Shown piece by piece: positions 1 through 10,008 of a stretch of 64,000 nucleotides of DNA. Position 1 is the first letter of the stretch. Every line of letters starts with the position of its first letter. The notes under the pieces were generated by a model that saw nothing but the letters and a program-made list of their open reading frames with translations, was not told where the DNA came from and made no database searches. The translations under genes were made by a program, and so were the position numbers. The stretch comes from Dactylorhiza incarnata (lineage: Eukaryota > Streptophyta > Magnoliopsida > Asparagales > Orchidaceae), in the NCBI GenBank assembly GCA_033032865.1, contig JAWHQI010000503.1:930001-994000 (forward strand). The letters run 5' to 3'.

Positions 1-1266
1 CTATGATGAAGTCATCCGTTACCTTTCTAGATGGTCCTGCTTGGTTGGAATTATTGTTTTGATGTTGAGGATTAGCATTAGAATTAAATAAGTGTGGTGG
101 AGTAGGACCGGAGTTGTTCTTCCAAGAGAAATTAGGGTGGTTTCTCCATTCAGGATTATAGTGGTTTGGGTAAGGGTTCGTATTTTGTTTATAATGCCCT
201 CCTAAATAATTAACTTCTTCATTACCCCCTACGAGTTGTTCAATTGTTAAGGTGGGGTTAGGAGAAACCATGGGAGTAATAATGCTATTAACTTGAGGAT
301 TCATTTGATTTGGTTCAACGTCAAAGCATCTAACCTCTTGTTAATGGTATTAAATTGGGACGTCATTTGGGCTGCAAATGACGTTAATTGGTCAACTTGA
401 TACAATCCTGTCGTAGTGGGAGGATGTACTTGACGCTCAATCGTGTGATAATTATTAGAAGATAGATCTTCTAAAATACCGTAGGCATCTTCAGGATACT
501 TGTTCATCAGTGAACCTCCTGCAGCTCCATCTACTTGGATCATTGTAGATGTCTGAAGGCCGTTATAAAACGTCCATACTTGTTGGTGAATGGATAGCCC
601 ATGGTGGGGACATCTACGTAACAATTCCTTAAATCGTTCCCACGCATCATATAAGGTTTCTCCATTTACTTGCATGAATGTAGAGATATCCCGCATTAAC
701 TTAGCAGTTTTAGATGGAGGGAAATATTTGGATAAAAATTTTTCGGTTAAAATAGCCCAAGTAATAATGGACTCATGAGGTAATGAGTTCAACCAGTCCT
801 TAGCTTTCCCTTCTAAGGAGAAAGGAAACAAGCGTAGCTTAATGGCTTCATCAGATGCACCGTTAATCTTAAACGTGTCACATATCTCTATGAAAGTTCT
901 AAGGTGAGAGTTAGGGTCTTCGTGATTAAGACCCCCAAACTTGTTGTTTTGAACAAGTTGCATTGCCATGGAATCTATCTTAAAGTTATTGGCCTCTATC
1001 GCGGGTCTAGCAATACTAAACTGTACCCCTCCCCTAAAAGGCATATTATAATCCCGGCAAGTTCGACTTGGTTCATTTTGGTGTCCATTTTGTTCTACTT
1101 GACCGCCTAAATCCTGCCCGTTCTGGTGAGGCTCATCGTCTTGATTTTGATTATCCATTGCTAGTTGATTAAGTTGTTCTAGCCTAGTTGACTTTTGATT
1201 TCGTCTACAGGTTCGTTCGATTTCAGAATTTAGAGGAATTAATTCAACGGATCGATAACTGGACAT
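1..1266 (-). pseudogene. gag: Gag of Athila-like element H (frameshifted)
   Basis: Gag is the structural protein that packages element RNA into cytoplasmic particles. The first frame starts at 1266 and gives 321 residues. It contains a retrotransposon Gag capsid core (residues about 110-230), with the usual pattern of a hydrophobic stretch, AKDWLNSLP and LSKYFPPSKTAKL. Near 320 it hits a stop. The adjacent frame continues from the ATG at 304 to position 1 with the Asn/Pro-rich Athila Gag tail (motif WRNHPNFSWKNN). The break looks like a single-base indel around 305-325. No zinc knuckle is seen before the edge. The family assignment is secure; the protein is not intact as read. Confidence 0.85.
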
Positions 1267-1387
1267 ACACTATCAGATAATAAAGATGATAACACAAATA
1301 CAAGAAACTAACAAGTGAAGATAAAACTTGACCTCCAAGTACTAAGGTTCACTAATATTGTAAGAAAAACACTAAATCCGTTGCACT

Positions 1388-1405
1388 TCTCCGGCAACGG
1401 CGCCA
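1388..1405 (-). promoter_or_regulatory. Primer binding site of H (tRNA-Asp)
   Basis: On the minus strand the site reads TGGCGCCGTTGCCGGAGA, matching the 3' end of plant tRNA-Asp with one mismatch (GGAGA for GGGGA). It lies six bases inside the LTR edge at 1412. This is where minus-strand DNA synthesis would start. Confidence 0.85.
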
Positions 1406-1411
1406 AAAACT

Positions 1412-2868
1412 TGATACGCGCAAAATAGAGCTTGAAAACGCAAGTATACGTGTCGTACAAGTAATACAGAGTAAGTGAGATCGTTCCCACGGAGAAGTGA
1501 CTAGTTTAGTGCTTACAATTACTAGCTACACCGTTTCTATGAATCCAAGTAAAACGGTTAATTGATTTTCTGAAAATAGATTAAAACTTTTAAATAAATA
1601 TTAAAACTAATTTAACTAGATCTTAAAGTACTTTTTTGCAATTAGAGAAAACCTTGTATTTCTGATTTCATATGTATACTATGATGATGATAAAATAAAT
1701 ATTTCATTCGATTGAGTTTTGAATTATCTTGCGATGATTGTAAAAGAAGAGACCTTTATCTCTCGATACAAGGAATCTTAATATCTACGCAACCCTAGTT
1801 ATCTCTAACTTAGGCGAAACGAAAATATTATGAAGTGCAAAAATCTAGTTCACTAGCATGAAAAGGAAATCTCTTTCACTTTTCAAAACTAAAGAGATCT
1901 TGTGATACACGTACGTTTCTCCTCTCTCGATTCTCGTAACGTAGTGAAAATATAGAAATTTTGGTTAATGATTCACACTGCTCATCTCTCGATTCTCGCA
2001 CTGCAATAAACTAGCCCTTAAATTAACATTACGACGCTCATCTCTCGATTCTCGCGGCGCAATATAATAAAGAGACATGATCCAACAATTTTACCATAAA
2101 AATCACAAGATCTATAAAGATAATCACAAAACAAATTCGAAATCAAAGATGTTCATCATCAACATACACATACTACTCTCATAATGCAAGACTAGAGAGT
2201 TTTAGTTCATGATTGAGGGAAAATAACACAAAACTGAAGAGATCTTACTAAACATTTCGAAAGAAATGCGAATCTTCCCTTCTCCAGCGACGTAGAAGTG
2301 TTTCCTTCAGCCCGAATGCCAGATCTGGACTGGTTCTCCCTTGGCAAAATTTCTTCTCTGGTTTTTCTCCTTCTCTCCCCTCGCCGAAAATGATGAATGC
2401 CCCCCTTTAAATGGCCGAAAATCCTCTTTTAAAACTCTCCCTCCTATCTCATCAGTGGGCCCCACTTGTTGGCATAATTAATTGCTGAACGGATGCCAAA
2501 AAAATAGGTTGCAACTGTTGAAAACTTAGTAAATTCGGATTTGAATTTCCTGTAACCGTCAGATATGTTATGAATATGTTGCAACATTTTTCTGGCTCTG
2601 CATTTCTGGACAATTTGACCTGCCAAATTTGTTGAGAACATGTTGCAACATTTTTCTCAGATTTTTCACAATACTTAGTCTTCAATCCTTGACTTAAATT
2701 CTCTCTGAATCCTATCATAAAAAGATATAGAAATGAGAGTAACAACCATTTTGACTTCAAATCATGCGGCAATTGGATTTTTATCTACTTTTCATATATA
2801 AATATCACATAACAAGGCTAAAATGATAAAAATAGGGATAAAGATAACTTCTTTTTGAGAAGTTATCA
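1412..2868 (-). repeat. 5' LTR of H
   Basis: On the minus strand the LTR starts TGATAACTTC (2868) and ends GCGCGTATCA (1412), next to the primer site. The J LTR at 52814-54240 has the same start and nearly the same end, which confirms the edges, but the two are too diverged to be partners. U3 holds copies of the palindrome ATGTTGCAACAT (about 2575-2650). A TATA-like CATTTAAAGG lies near 2405-2415. The track at 1915-2060 holds a threefold repeat described separately. Reading frames in the LTR are chance. Confidence 0.85.
1918..2060 (-). repeat. Threefold CTCTCGATTCTCG repeat in H LTR
   Basis: CTCTCGATTCTCG recurs three times at spacings near 60 bp (starts near 1923, 1986, 2041). The J LTR shows the reverse-complement set at about 53580-53720. 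The conserved layout in two diverged LTRs suggests a functional U5/R element, possibly an enhancer or RNA structure. Confidence 0.7.
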
Positions 2869-3152
2869 GATGGCATGTCACCCTCAGAGTTCTCTCTCTC
2901 TCTACCATTGTAACGAGCCGCGACCTGTCGCGCTCGAATTCATAGTTTTTAATTGTAACCCCCCAGCGGATAGTGGAATTTGGCCGGCACAGCTCCGACC
3001 ATGTGGTTTTTCAACCTTTCCGGGTTTTCCACGTTAAAAGTCCTTGTGTCACTCATCGATTCATTCTTTGACTGTTTGCGCACTCGGTTCGCTTAAGAGC
3101 TAAGGTGGTTTAATTCGACCGGTCTACCAGAGCACCCGAGCGACCCGCAACA
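2869..3152 (+). repeat. 5' LTR of A, 3' fragment
   Basis: The LTR ends in CCGCAACA at 3152, two bases before a primer-site-like sequence. Its 5' part was separated by insertion of H at 2868. No coding content is seen. The matching U3 portion is probably the fragment at 52132-52813 near the 3' end of A. Confidence 0.65.
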
Positions 3153-3154
3153 GT

Positions 3155-3173
3155 TTAGCGCCGTCTGTGGGAA
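3155..3173 (+). promoter_or_regulatory. Primer binding site of A
   Basis: TTAGCGCCGTCTGTGGGA differs by one G-to-A change from the TGGCGCCGTCTGTGGGA form common in Tat-type gypsy elements. I do not assign the tRNA. The leader that follows contains a run of 17 C (about 3210-3227), then the Gag start codon at 3233. Confidence 0.65.
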
Positions 3174-3267
3174 CAGAGTTCCCAGTTACAACAAGACGCA
3201 ACCCCCCCCCCCCCCCCGAAAGATCGGCAAGGATGGATACTCACTCGACCGTTTCAGATACGGGCAG

Positions 3268-4427
3268 TATTGGAACATGGTTTTCCGCATCCCTTTGATT
3301 TGAGAATAATAAATCCTACTTTTATTTTATCTTGTTTGCCATTGTGTTTTTAGCATGCAGGTTTGAACAGATATGACACTAGGTTGCTGCATTATTGGTA
3401 TGGACCTGCTCACAAACTGAAAAGAGGGATGTGGTCTAACGCCAGGCGTTAGGACTTAACGCTGGGCGTTGACTCTCGTTCCCATCATGATGATTATGGC
3501 AAGGAGGGAAGCAGCCGTGATTGCAGGAGCACTTTAGGAATGATCTGACCTAACGTCGGCGTTAGACTCAACGCCAACGTTAGGGTTTCCTAAAATGAAT
3601 GTTTCCTAAAGTGCAGAATCTTCTTCTCGTTTTGAAGATAAGAGTTATCAAAACAATTCTATACTGGGTCAACGTCAGGCGTTAGACTTAACGTCGGTGT
3701 TAGCCTCCAGTCCTATGAATAGGTGGATTTCGTCTTCTCCAACTACTGATTGAAGAGAGCCATATTCTAGCACTTCAGAAACTTTGAGAGGGCCGTATTT
3801 TTCAGACCATCATCTCCCACACAAATTCGAGAGAAGAATTCAAGGAGGATTGGATCAATGCTTACTCAACGCGAAGAACAAACGCTTCGACTTCGAGAAT
3901 ATTCAGCGAGCCTTCGCCATCTCCAGGAATCGTCATAGGGAGTTTTGTATTTTGTTTTGTAACTCTTTCATTATTATCGTGGAGTAAATTTGTCTTGTGT
4001 TGGCGACTCTGTCTGGGTAGGACTTATGGAGGAATTCACCTCGTGTTGGCGATTGGGTCTAGGGAGTAGATCTAGGGGGTGCTCGAGGCCTTTCTGGGTA
4101 TAGAAGGTCTAGAGAGGCTTGAGGCCGTATCTAGGAAGGATAGGCTAAAGCCAACCGGTTCTTGGTGAGAAGTGTCGGTATAGAAAACAAAAAGAATATT
4201 TCATATTTCGCTTTCGATTTTTAGCGTCATATAAATAATATTTTATAATCAAATATTATATATGATAATCATGTATTTTCTTATTTGTTTTAATTAATTT
4301 ACTACTCTTTACTTTTGATTCACTCTCATTCAAATAAAATATCAAAAGTTTTTAATAAAGATTTGAAGTTTTCTAAAACCCTTATTCACCCCCACCCCCC
4401 GCTCTAAGGGCACCTCAAGATCCAAAA
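3268..4427 (+). repeat. 5' LTR of B
   Basis: The LTR begins TATTGGAACATG and ends TCCAAAA (TCCAACA in the 3' copy), giving imperfect TTGGA/TCCAA ends. It is 1160 bp against 1166 bp in the partner, and almost identical by eye. The U3 box cluster (3436-3702) precedes a TATA-like TATGAATA at 3714-3721. The small reading frame at 3784-3987 is LTR sequence repeated at 32743, not a gene. Confidence 0.92.
3434..3721 (+). promoter_or_regulatory. B U3: three pairs of AACG..CGTT palindromic boxes and TATA
   Basis: Three pairs of near-palindromes of the type AACGCCAGGCGTT and AACGTCGGCGTT occur near 3435-3471, 3551-3584 and 3669-3702. The last pair ends about 12 bases before TATGAATA (3714). The same boxes recur in B's gag (about 9700-9740) and 3' region (18734-18772, 19042-19073). 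They fit the published class of Sirevirus repeated-motif boxes upstream of the promoter, with a family-specific core. Confidence 0.8.
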
Positions 4428-4429
4428 AG

Positions 4430-4441
4430 TAGTATCAGAGC
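4430..4441 (+). promoter_or_regulatory. Primer binding site of B (initiator tRNA-Met, one mismatch)
   Basis: TAGTATCAGAGC corresponds to the plant Copia site TGGTATCAGAGC with a G-to-A change at the second base. It lies two bases after the LTR end. Confidence 0.85.
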
Positions 4442-4476
4442 TAGGTTATTCCAAAACGGCTTAACAACCAGGAATA

Positions 4477-4661
4477 ATGGCCCTCCGTGATCTCGCTTTC
4501 CATGAGGGTCAAGAAATAAGTAGACCTCCACTTTTCACCGAAACCAACTATAACTATTGGAGAACGCGAAGGCGTTACTTTCTAATAAATTTAGATCTAG
4601 ACGTCTGGGCTAGTGTTAAAACAACGTATACCACTCCTACTTATGTTGTTGGAGAGGTAAC
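4477..4661 (+). pseudogene. gag: B gag, N-terminal piece before insertion X
   Basis: From the ATG at 4477 the frame matches the start of Sirevirus Gag, including ISRPPLFTETNYNYW, the capsid N-terminal motif. It is cut at 4661 by the solo LTR X, inserted with duplication GTAAC. The protein resumes at 8346 in the expected register (Val-Thr, then a Lys-Pro-rich linker). D carries the same region uninterrupted at 29395-29200 (minus strand). Confidence 0.88.
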
Positions 4662-6837
4662 TGTCACAACCCGCATTTTCCCATGAATTTAATAAATATT
4701 ATCTGAGCAAGGGGAAAATATGCGTCGTGATGCCACGTCATGCATGGGACAGCTACAGACGCTCAGGCAAACACTCCTTACGATTTATTTATAAATGACA
4801 TAGATATGTTTGAGTTAAATAAAAAAGGATTTATATTTTAGCTTAGGACCGTGTCCTTCGGTCCGGTGGATCAACTAGTCCACAAGTAGAAACTATACAT
4901 ACGCAGCGGAAAATATGTTCATTTTAGCCCACGTGAGCATGAAGATCAACATTCCAGAAATGATATGCACATATCTAAGTTTAATATAAGTAAGAAAAGA
5001 TTTCTACGACCTTCAAAGCAGGTGATATTTACTTAAAACCATACTATGCAAGAATGCACTTTTTTATATAACTAAAGTAACTCATGCATCCTAACATAAA
5101 TCTTCCCAGAGAGAGTAGGTAAACAAACATTACGGAATAACAGAAGAGCTATCAAGTAATCTAACACCAGAAAACTAAAGCTATGGGCGCCAACAACTGA
5201 CACGTTGTCGAAGCAGGGGCAAGCTAAACCCCACGGAGCGAAAACAAGGTATAAGCCTAAAGCTAAAGCAAAAAGGAACAACTACCTCACAACCGTGAGG
5301 GAAGAACGAACCACTGCAACTAACTGCAGCTCCAAAGAACACAAACTCTACTACCCGAACAGCTACGACTCTGAGCCTGAGACATTCAAAAGAAAAGAAT
5401 GCCTCAGCAAGAAAGTGCAAAAGGCAGCAATAAATACCTAAGATTTCTACATAAGGTTAGCAGCAATCAAAATAATGGACTACAGAAAGAAGAACTAGAC
5501 AGATAAGCATGTATAAGCTTACAACAACCCGAGCCAGCTCAAACGAGTGCACTCGGTAAGAGGAAAAAGCCTGCACCAAAAAGAATTAGCCAAAAAGATC
5601 AAAGCCAACCACTTGTCCGCCATTGCGACTCAGAGGTGGTGGTCATACATATAATATCATAATACACATATGTAAGCATATATGTTTATAAGCGCTTGAG
5701 ACTGATCAGCTCGAGGCAAGAGCGGCCCCCAAAAAAAGACACTACGACGGTGGTATCTTCCACTAACGTCCACAACCCAACAAACAAACAGGAGTGCTGC
5801 GGCGGTGGCTCTAATCCACTCAAACCAACAACCCAAAAGAGGCATTGTGGCGGTGACCTTTAGCTCACACGTCCAACATAGCACCAGAAGCAGTGGTGCA
5901 TAAACATATATATAAGTATATATATATATAAGTATAAGAATAAAACACACTACAGTTCACCAGATAACACCGTGAACATTAGAGAACAAAGATCATCGAG
6001 TTCAAGAACCACTCACCAAAACTATTCCAGAGTATTGAAGAAATAACCCGATGAATGAACACTTAACACCACAGGACAAAACAAGACATGACTTTACCAA
6101 AAGACTCAACAAAAGAGCTTAAAACGCTCAACAACAATGATTTAAGATACTCGGTTTCACACGGCAAAAAAAGCAAAAAAATATTGGTGAAACAATTCAA
6201 AATACCCGACAAGGACAAGCTTAACCCGAAGGCCAAACACCAGATAAAAATTCAACAGGTCAAAAGAAAATATTTGGTGCGTCCAAACTTGACTCCCAAC
6301 GAACTTCTCGCAACGATACGACGAAATGCACGAAAGGACACCATAAATGATCACTAATCAATTACATGACAACTCAAAGAATAAAACATAGCTTCATCTA
6401 AAAGTCTCCACAAAAAGGCTTAAAAATGCTTGATAACATCACTTAAGATACCCGGGAACACCCGGTAAAAGAACATAAAGATATGCTGAAAACAAATTTA
6501 GAATAAGCGATGAAATCAACATAAAGACTTATCAAAAGTTGACAGGAAAACTCAACAAGAGTCGACGGGAACGACTTATATCAAAGTCGACGAGAAAGAC
6601 TTAATCAAAATTTACTGGAAAACTTTATGTCAAAGCCGACGGGAATGGTCGATAAAATCGACGGAAAAAAGTTATAAAAAGATGACTGGAAGATAACTCA
6701 ATCGACGAAAAATGCTTTATAATAATAGATGGGAAAACTTATATCATCTGACAGGGATAGAGATTCACATCATCCTAACCAAAACAGACACCACAGAAAA
6801 ATCCAGAAACAATTCCAAGAGAAACCCAACCTTACGA

Positions 6838-7135
6838 TGAATTCGTCGAAATACATTCGACGAATCCATGGAATATCGTCGAAATACAATCGACGAATCA
6901 CAAAGACACTTAGCAAAAATACTAATGAAGGCATAAGACGAAGTCGGCGAAAGCCTAAACCTATCGACGAATTCGTCGAAATGATATCGACGAATTGACT
7001 ATAACGAAAACGACGAATCTGCTTAACTATTTCACGGAAATCTAAATCTACTCGAAACGAGTCTAACGCCAAACGTCGAATTCGTCGAAATGAATTCGAC
7101 GAACTCGACGAAACGTAATCGACGAATTTTGACTT
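6838..7135. repeat. X: ATTCGTCGAAAT / ATTCGACGAAT palindrome cluster
   Basis: At least eight paired copies of GAATTCGTCGAAAT and ATTCGACGAAT, with variants, occupy this interval. Related GTCGACGGG-type copies occur at 6560-6700. It lies downstream of the proposed start site (minus orientation), so in the R/U5 part of the LTR. Confidence 0.75.
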
Positions 7136-7639
7136 AGGGAAAAATCCGCGAATTTTAATTATAGGAATCTGTGAATTTATATTTGACGAATTTCACGGGA
7201 TACGAGTCATTTGGCAGAAAATGGGTTAAAAATACTGTCTAAATCAGATAGACGTAGAAAGAACGATAAAGAATGAACAATAACTTGGCAAGGGGGAAGA
7301 GTCCACCACTTGCCTCAAACATTTCGAAGAAAATCGCCTCCAACGCGCTCCACGTCGCTGATCTACCGCTAGAAGGCCTCAATGAAGAATTTCTGAAACT
7401 TTTGGAACGAAAAGGAGGGTTAGGGCTACCGGCTCCAACCTCAAAAATCCATGAAACTAGAAATACTTAACGCATACGCGAAGAGCTCGACGAGAGCTTT
7501 CCAGATCTATGCTCCGGCGACGATTTCGTGCTCCGGAGCTCCGATGGCGGCGATCTGAAGGCTCACGGAAGGGCGCTTCCGCTCTCGCTTCGCAAAAAGA
7601 TCGGGAAGAAGAAAGATGAATAGGGCTTTCACGGGAGGA

Positions 7640-7870
7640 AAAGAAGTTATATAGATATAATAATAATAATAATAGTAATAATAATAATATTAATATAAAT
7701 AGGGGAACCAGATTCATTCAACGAATGAATATACATTCGTTGAATGAATCAAGTTTCATTCAACGAATGTATGAATGAATCAAGACCCATTTCAACGAAT
7801 TATAATAATACACGTAAAATGAAGAAAATCTTTCAACTAATTATAATAAAACCTTTCAACGAATTATATA
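7640..7870 (-). promoter_or_regulatory. X promoter: TATA with ATTCAACGAATGAAT boxes upstream
   Basis: On the minus strand, copies of ATTCGTTGAATGAATC and its inverse (7700-7870) precede an AT-rich stretch and CTATATAAC, followed by a pyrimidine-rich leader. The box-then-TATA order matches the other families here. Confidence 0.55.
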
Positions 7871-8345
7871 GACGGAAAATAAAGAAGAAGCAAAAAAAAT
7901 AATATTAATAATATTAATAATGAGAAAAGAATCGCCGAACCAACGGTCGTCGATTCCAACGAAAATCGCACCGAAGACAAATGTCGGCGCTGCGAAACCA
8001 ACGGAGATGACGGAATCAAAATCCGACGAGCCAAACTCAAGATATAAATTTTTGAAGATTGCGGCGACGATACATATACAAAATCTTCAGAAAATCACCG
8101 GGGCTCTAATAACGCTCGGATCGCAACGAAACTTCAACGACCCTCTCTAAAATTAAATAATTTAATTTCCTAATGTAAAATTTTCCAAATCCGGCACACT
8201 CCAAAATTTGGTCGAATTGACCGAACGAACGCAAAAACTCGCAAACGGCGGCGCACCGCTAACTTCGCACTAACGTAATGATCTTACGTCATAAATGACG
8301 TCAAAGAAGAATTTAAATAAATCCTGAAAATTCAAGGGCGTTACA

Positions 8346-10008
8346 GTAACCATGGAAAAACCTAGAGATAAATGAGATGATGATGATAAAAATAAATGTA
8401 AAAATAATGTTAAAGCTATGAATGTTTTATTTTGCGCATTAGATAGGACTGAATTTAATAGAGTTTGTGCTTGTGAAACTGCTTATGACATTTGGAATTT
8501 ACTAGAAATAACTCATGTAGGTACCTCTCTGGTTAAAGACTCAAAGCTCTTGCAAAAACCTTCTCGAATGGTGACTTGGTGAGAAAAATCCTTCGATCTC
8601 TTCCTCCGAAGTTCAATCCAAAGGTGACAGCTATTTCGGAATCGCATGATCTAAGACGGCTCAAGATTGAGAGCCTCGTTGGGAATCTCAAAACTAATGA
8701 GGTAGAACTCAAAATTCAAGATAAAGAATACAACAAAGAGCCAAAGAAGAAAGCTTTGGCACTAAAGTCAAGGAAAGAGAATGACAACGAGGAAGAGGAC
8801 GAGGAGATCTCTTTTTGTAAAAAAATTCACAAAGTTTATGAAGAATCCAGAAAAGAGGAATAGTTTCCGTAAGTACATCTGAAAAAGCTCATCCTCCAAA
8901 AAGGAGAAAAAGGAAAAATTAAGCGACGACGATGAAGAGCGACCTCCTCCCGAGTGCTTCCATTGCAGGAAAACCGGACATATAAGAAGCCAATACCCAA
9001 AGTACTTGAAAGAACAAAAAGAAAAGCGGCATAAAGGAAGAGAAAAGAAGAAGGTTTTAAAGGCTGCAACGTGGTATGACTCTTCATTTGAAAGTTCAAC
9101 GGAGTCAACTTCAAGCGGTAGTGATGAGGCAAATATGTGCCTTATGGGGAGGAGCCATGAATCAACGGACGACGATTGCAGTGTCCAAAGCGACATTGAG
9201 GTAATTCTTAATACTTATGATGACATTTATATTTAGTACATGAAAACATGCAATTTTTTTAGTAAAAGTCTAAAAGATCTTGATCTTCTAAAAACTGAAA
9301 ATAAAATTCTTTTAAAACAAAATAAAAAATTTAATAAGGAAATAAAATCTTTGGGAAAAGAGATAGGATCTAGCCAAGAAAATGATCATAACTTAGCAAG
9401 AACAAAGAACTAAAAAATGATCTTTCTAAGGCTCTCTCCAATATCGAATCTCTCACAAAACAAAAGGGAGACTTAGAAAGAAGTTCAAAAAATTCTCTTT
9501 CTCTAACAGAAAATGAAAAGAAAATTTTTGCAAAGAGGTATGAAAATTTAGTAAGCGAAAATTTTGCCTTAAAAGCCTGAATCAATGATCTTAATATGGC
9601 AATAAACAAATTCGGGGTTGCCAAAAATCATTGGACATGATTTTGCGCAACCAGTGCTATGGTTCTGCAAAGTTTGGGCTGGGTTATGGTTCGGGAAGCT
9701 ACCGCCCAGCGTTAGCTTCTAACGCTGGCGTTAGCTTTAGTTCCAGAAACAAAAATTCTTTTTATAATAATAATTCTGTCACCCCTTCCATTTCTGTGTC
9801 TACCGGTAAGGATCAACAAAATTCTTTGAAAAAGGTCTCATCTCCTTATGTTGCATGTGCAAATTGTTTGTTGTTTGGCCACACCACGGACTCTTGCAGG
9901 AAGAAGGGAAAGCGCACTTTAAAATAAATCTGGGTACCTAAGGTGACCACCTATATTATGGGAGGAACCTCTTGGGTATCCAGATCTTCACTAACATCTT
10001 CATTTTAG
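8346..10008 (+). pseudogene. gag: B gag, remainder, ending at the gag/pol UAG
   Basis: After the X insertion the Gag capsid resumes (core FNRVCACETAYDIWNLLE). A deletion with frameshift near 8545 removes part of the core before VRKILRSLPPKFNPKVTA. The first zinc knuckle (about 8955-8997) is C-X2-C-X4-H-X4-Y: its last Cys is replaced by Tyr. A Ser/Asp-rich acidic stretch and a Lys-rich coiled-coil region follow. The family palindrome boxes lie in frame near 9700-9740. The second knuckle (about 9858-9900) is intact C-X2-C-X4-H-X4-C. A CAA-to-TAA change follows, then a TAG at 10006-10008 also present in D. Confidence 0.87.
9697..9741 (+). repeat. B family boxes inside gag
   Basis: A pair of inverted copies (CAGCGTTAGC then TAACGCTGGCGTTAG) sits in the gag frame between the coiled coil and the second zinc knuckle. 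It is the same core as the LTR U3 boxes. D and F carry their own family boxes at the matching place. Confidence 0.72.

Larger units (their letters stand above)
1..2868 (-). mobile_element. Element H: Athila-like Ty3/gypsy retrotransposon, 5' part
   Basis: Read on the minus strand, a 1.46-kb LTR (2868 to 1412) is followed by a primer binding site complementary to tRNA-Asp, a short leader and a gag frame that runs off the left edge. Protease, RT, integrase and the 3' LTR would lie outside the window. The tRNA-Asp primer site and the style of the Gag tail (Asn/Pro-rich with a WRNHPNFSW core) are typical of the Athila lineage. The element cuts into the LTR of element A at 2868/2869. Its far junction is not visible, so the target duplication cannot be confirmed. 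Confidence 0.85.
4662..8345 (-). mobile_element. X: 3.7-kb solo LTR of a Ty3/gypsy element (chromovirus-like)
   Basis: The insert begins TGTCACAACCC and ends GGGCGTTACA, is flanked by GTAAC (4657-4661 and 8346-8350) and contains no gag or pol. These are the signs of a solo LTR left by unequal recombination. The minus orientation is favoured: a TATA-like CTATATAAC near 7645-7655 is followed within 40 bases by a pyrimidine-rich likely start region, and a palindrome cluster lies upstream (7700-7870). The size and TGTAACGCCC start suggest a Tekay/Del-type chromovirus, but without an internal region that is inference. Confidence 0.8.

Noticed and set aside
3784..3987. 67-71 residue frame present at 3784 and 32743
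   Set aside because: It lies in the B LTR downstream of the TATA and is repeated only because the LTR is.
6838..7135. CRISPR array
   Set aside because: The repeats are palindromic and irregularly spaced in plant LTR DNA; CRISPR does not apply.
7273..7470. 65-residue frame in X
   Set aside because: It lies in a noncoding solo LTR, with no homologous protein pattern.
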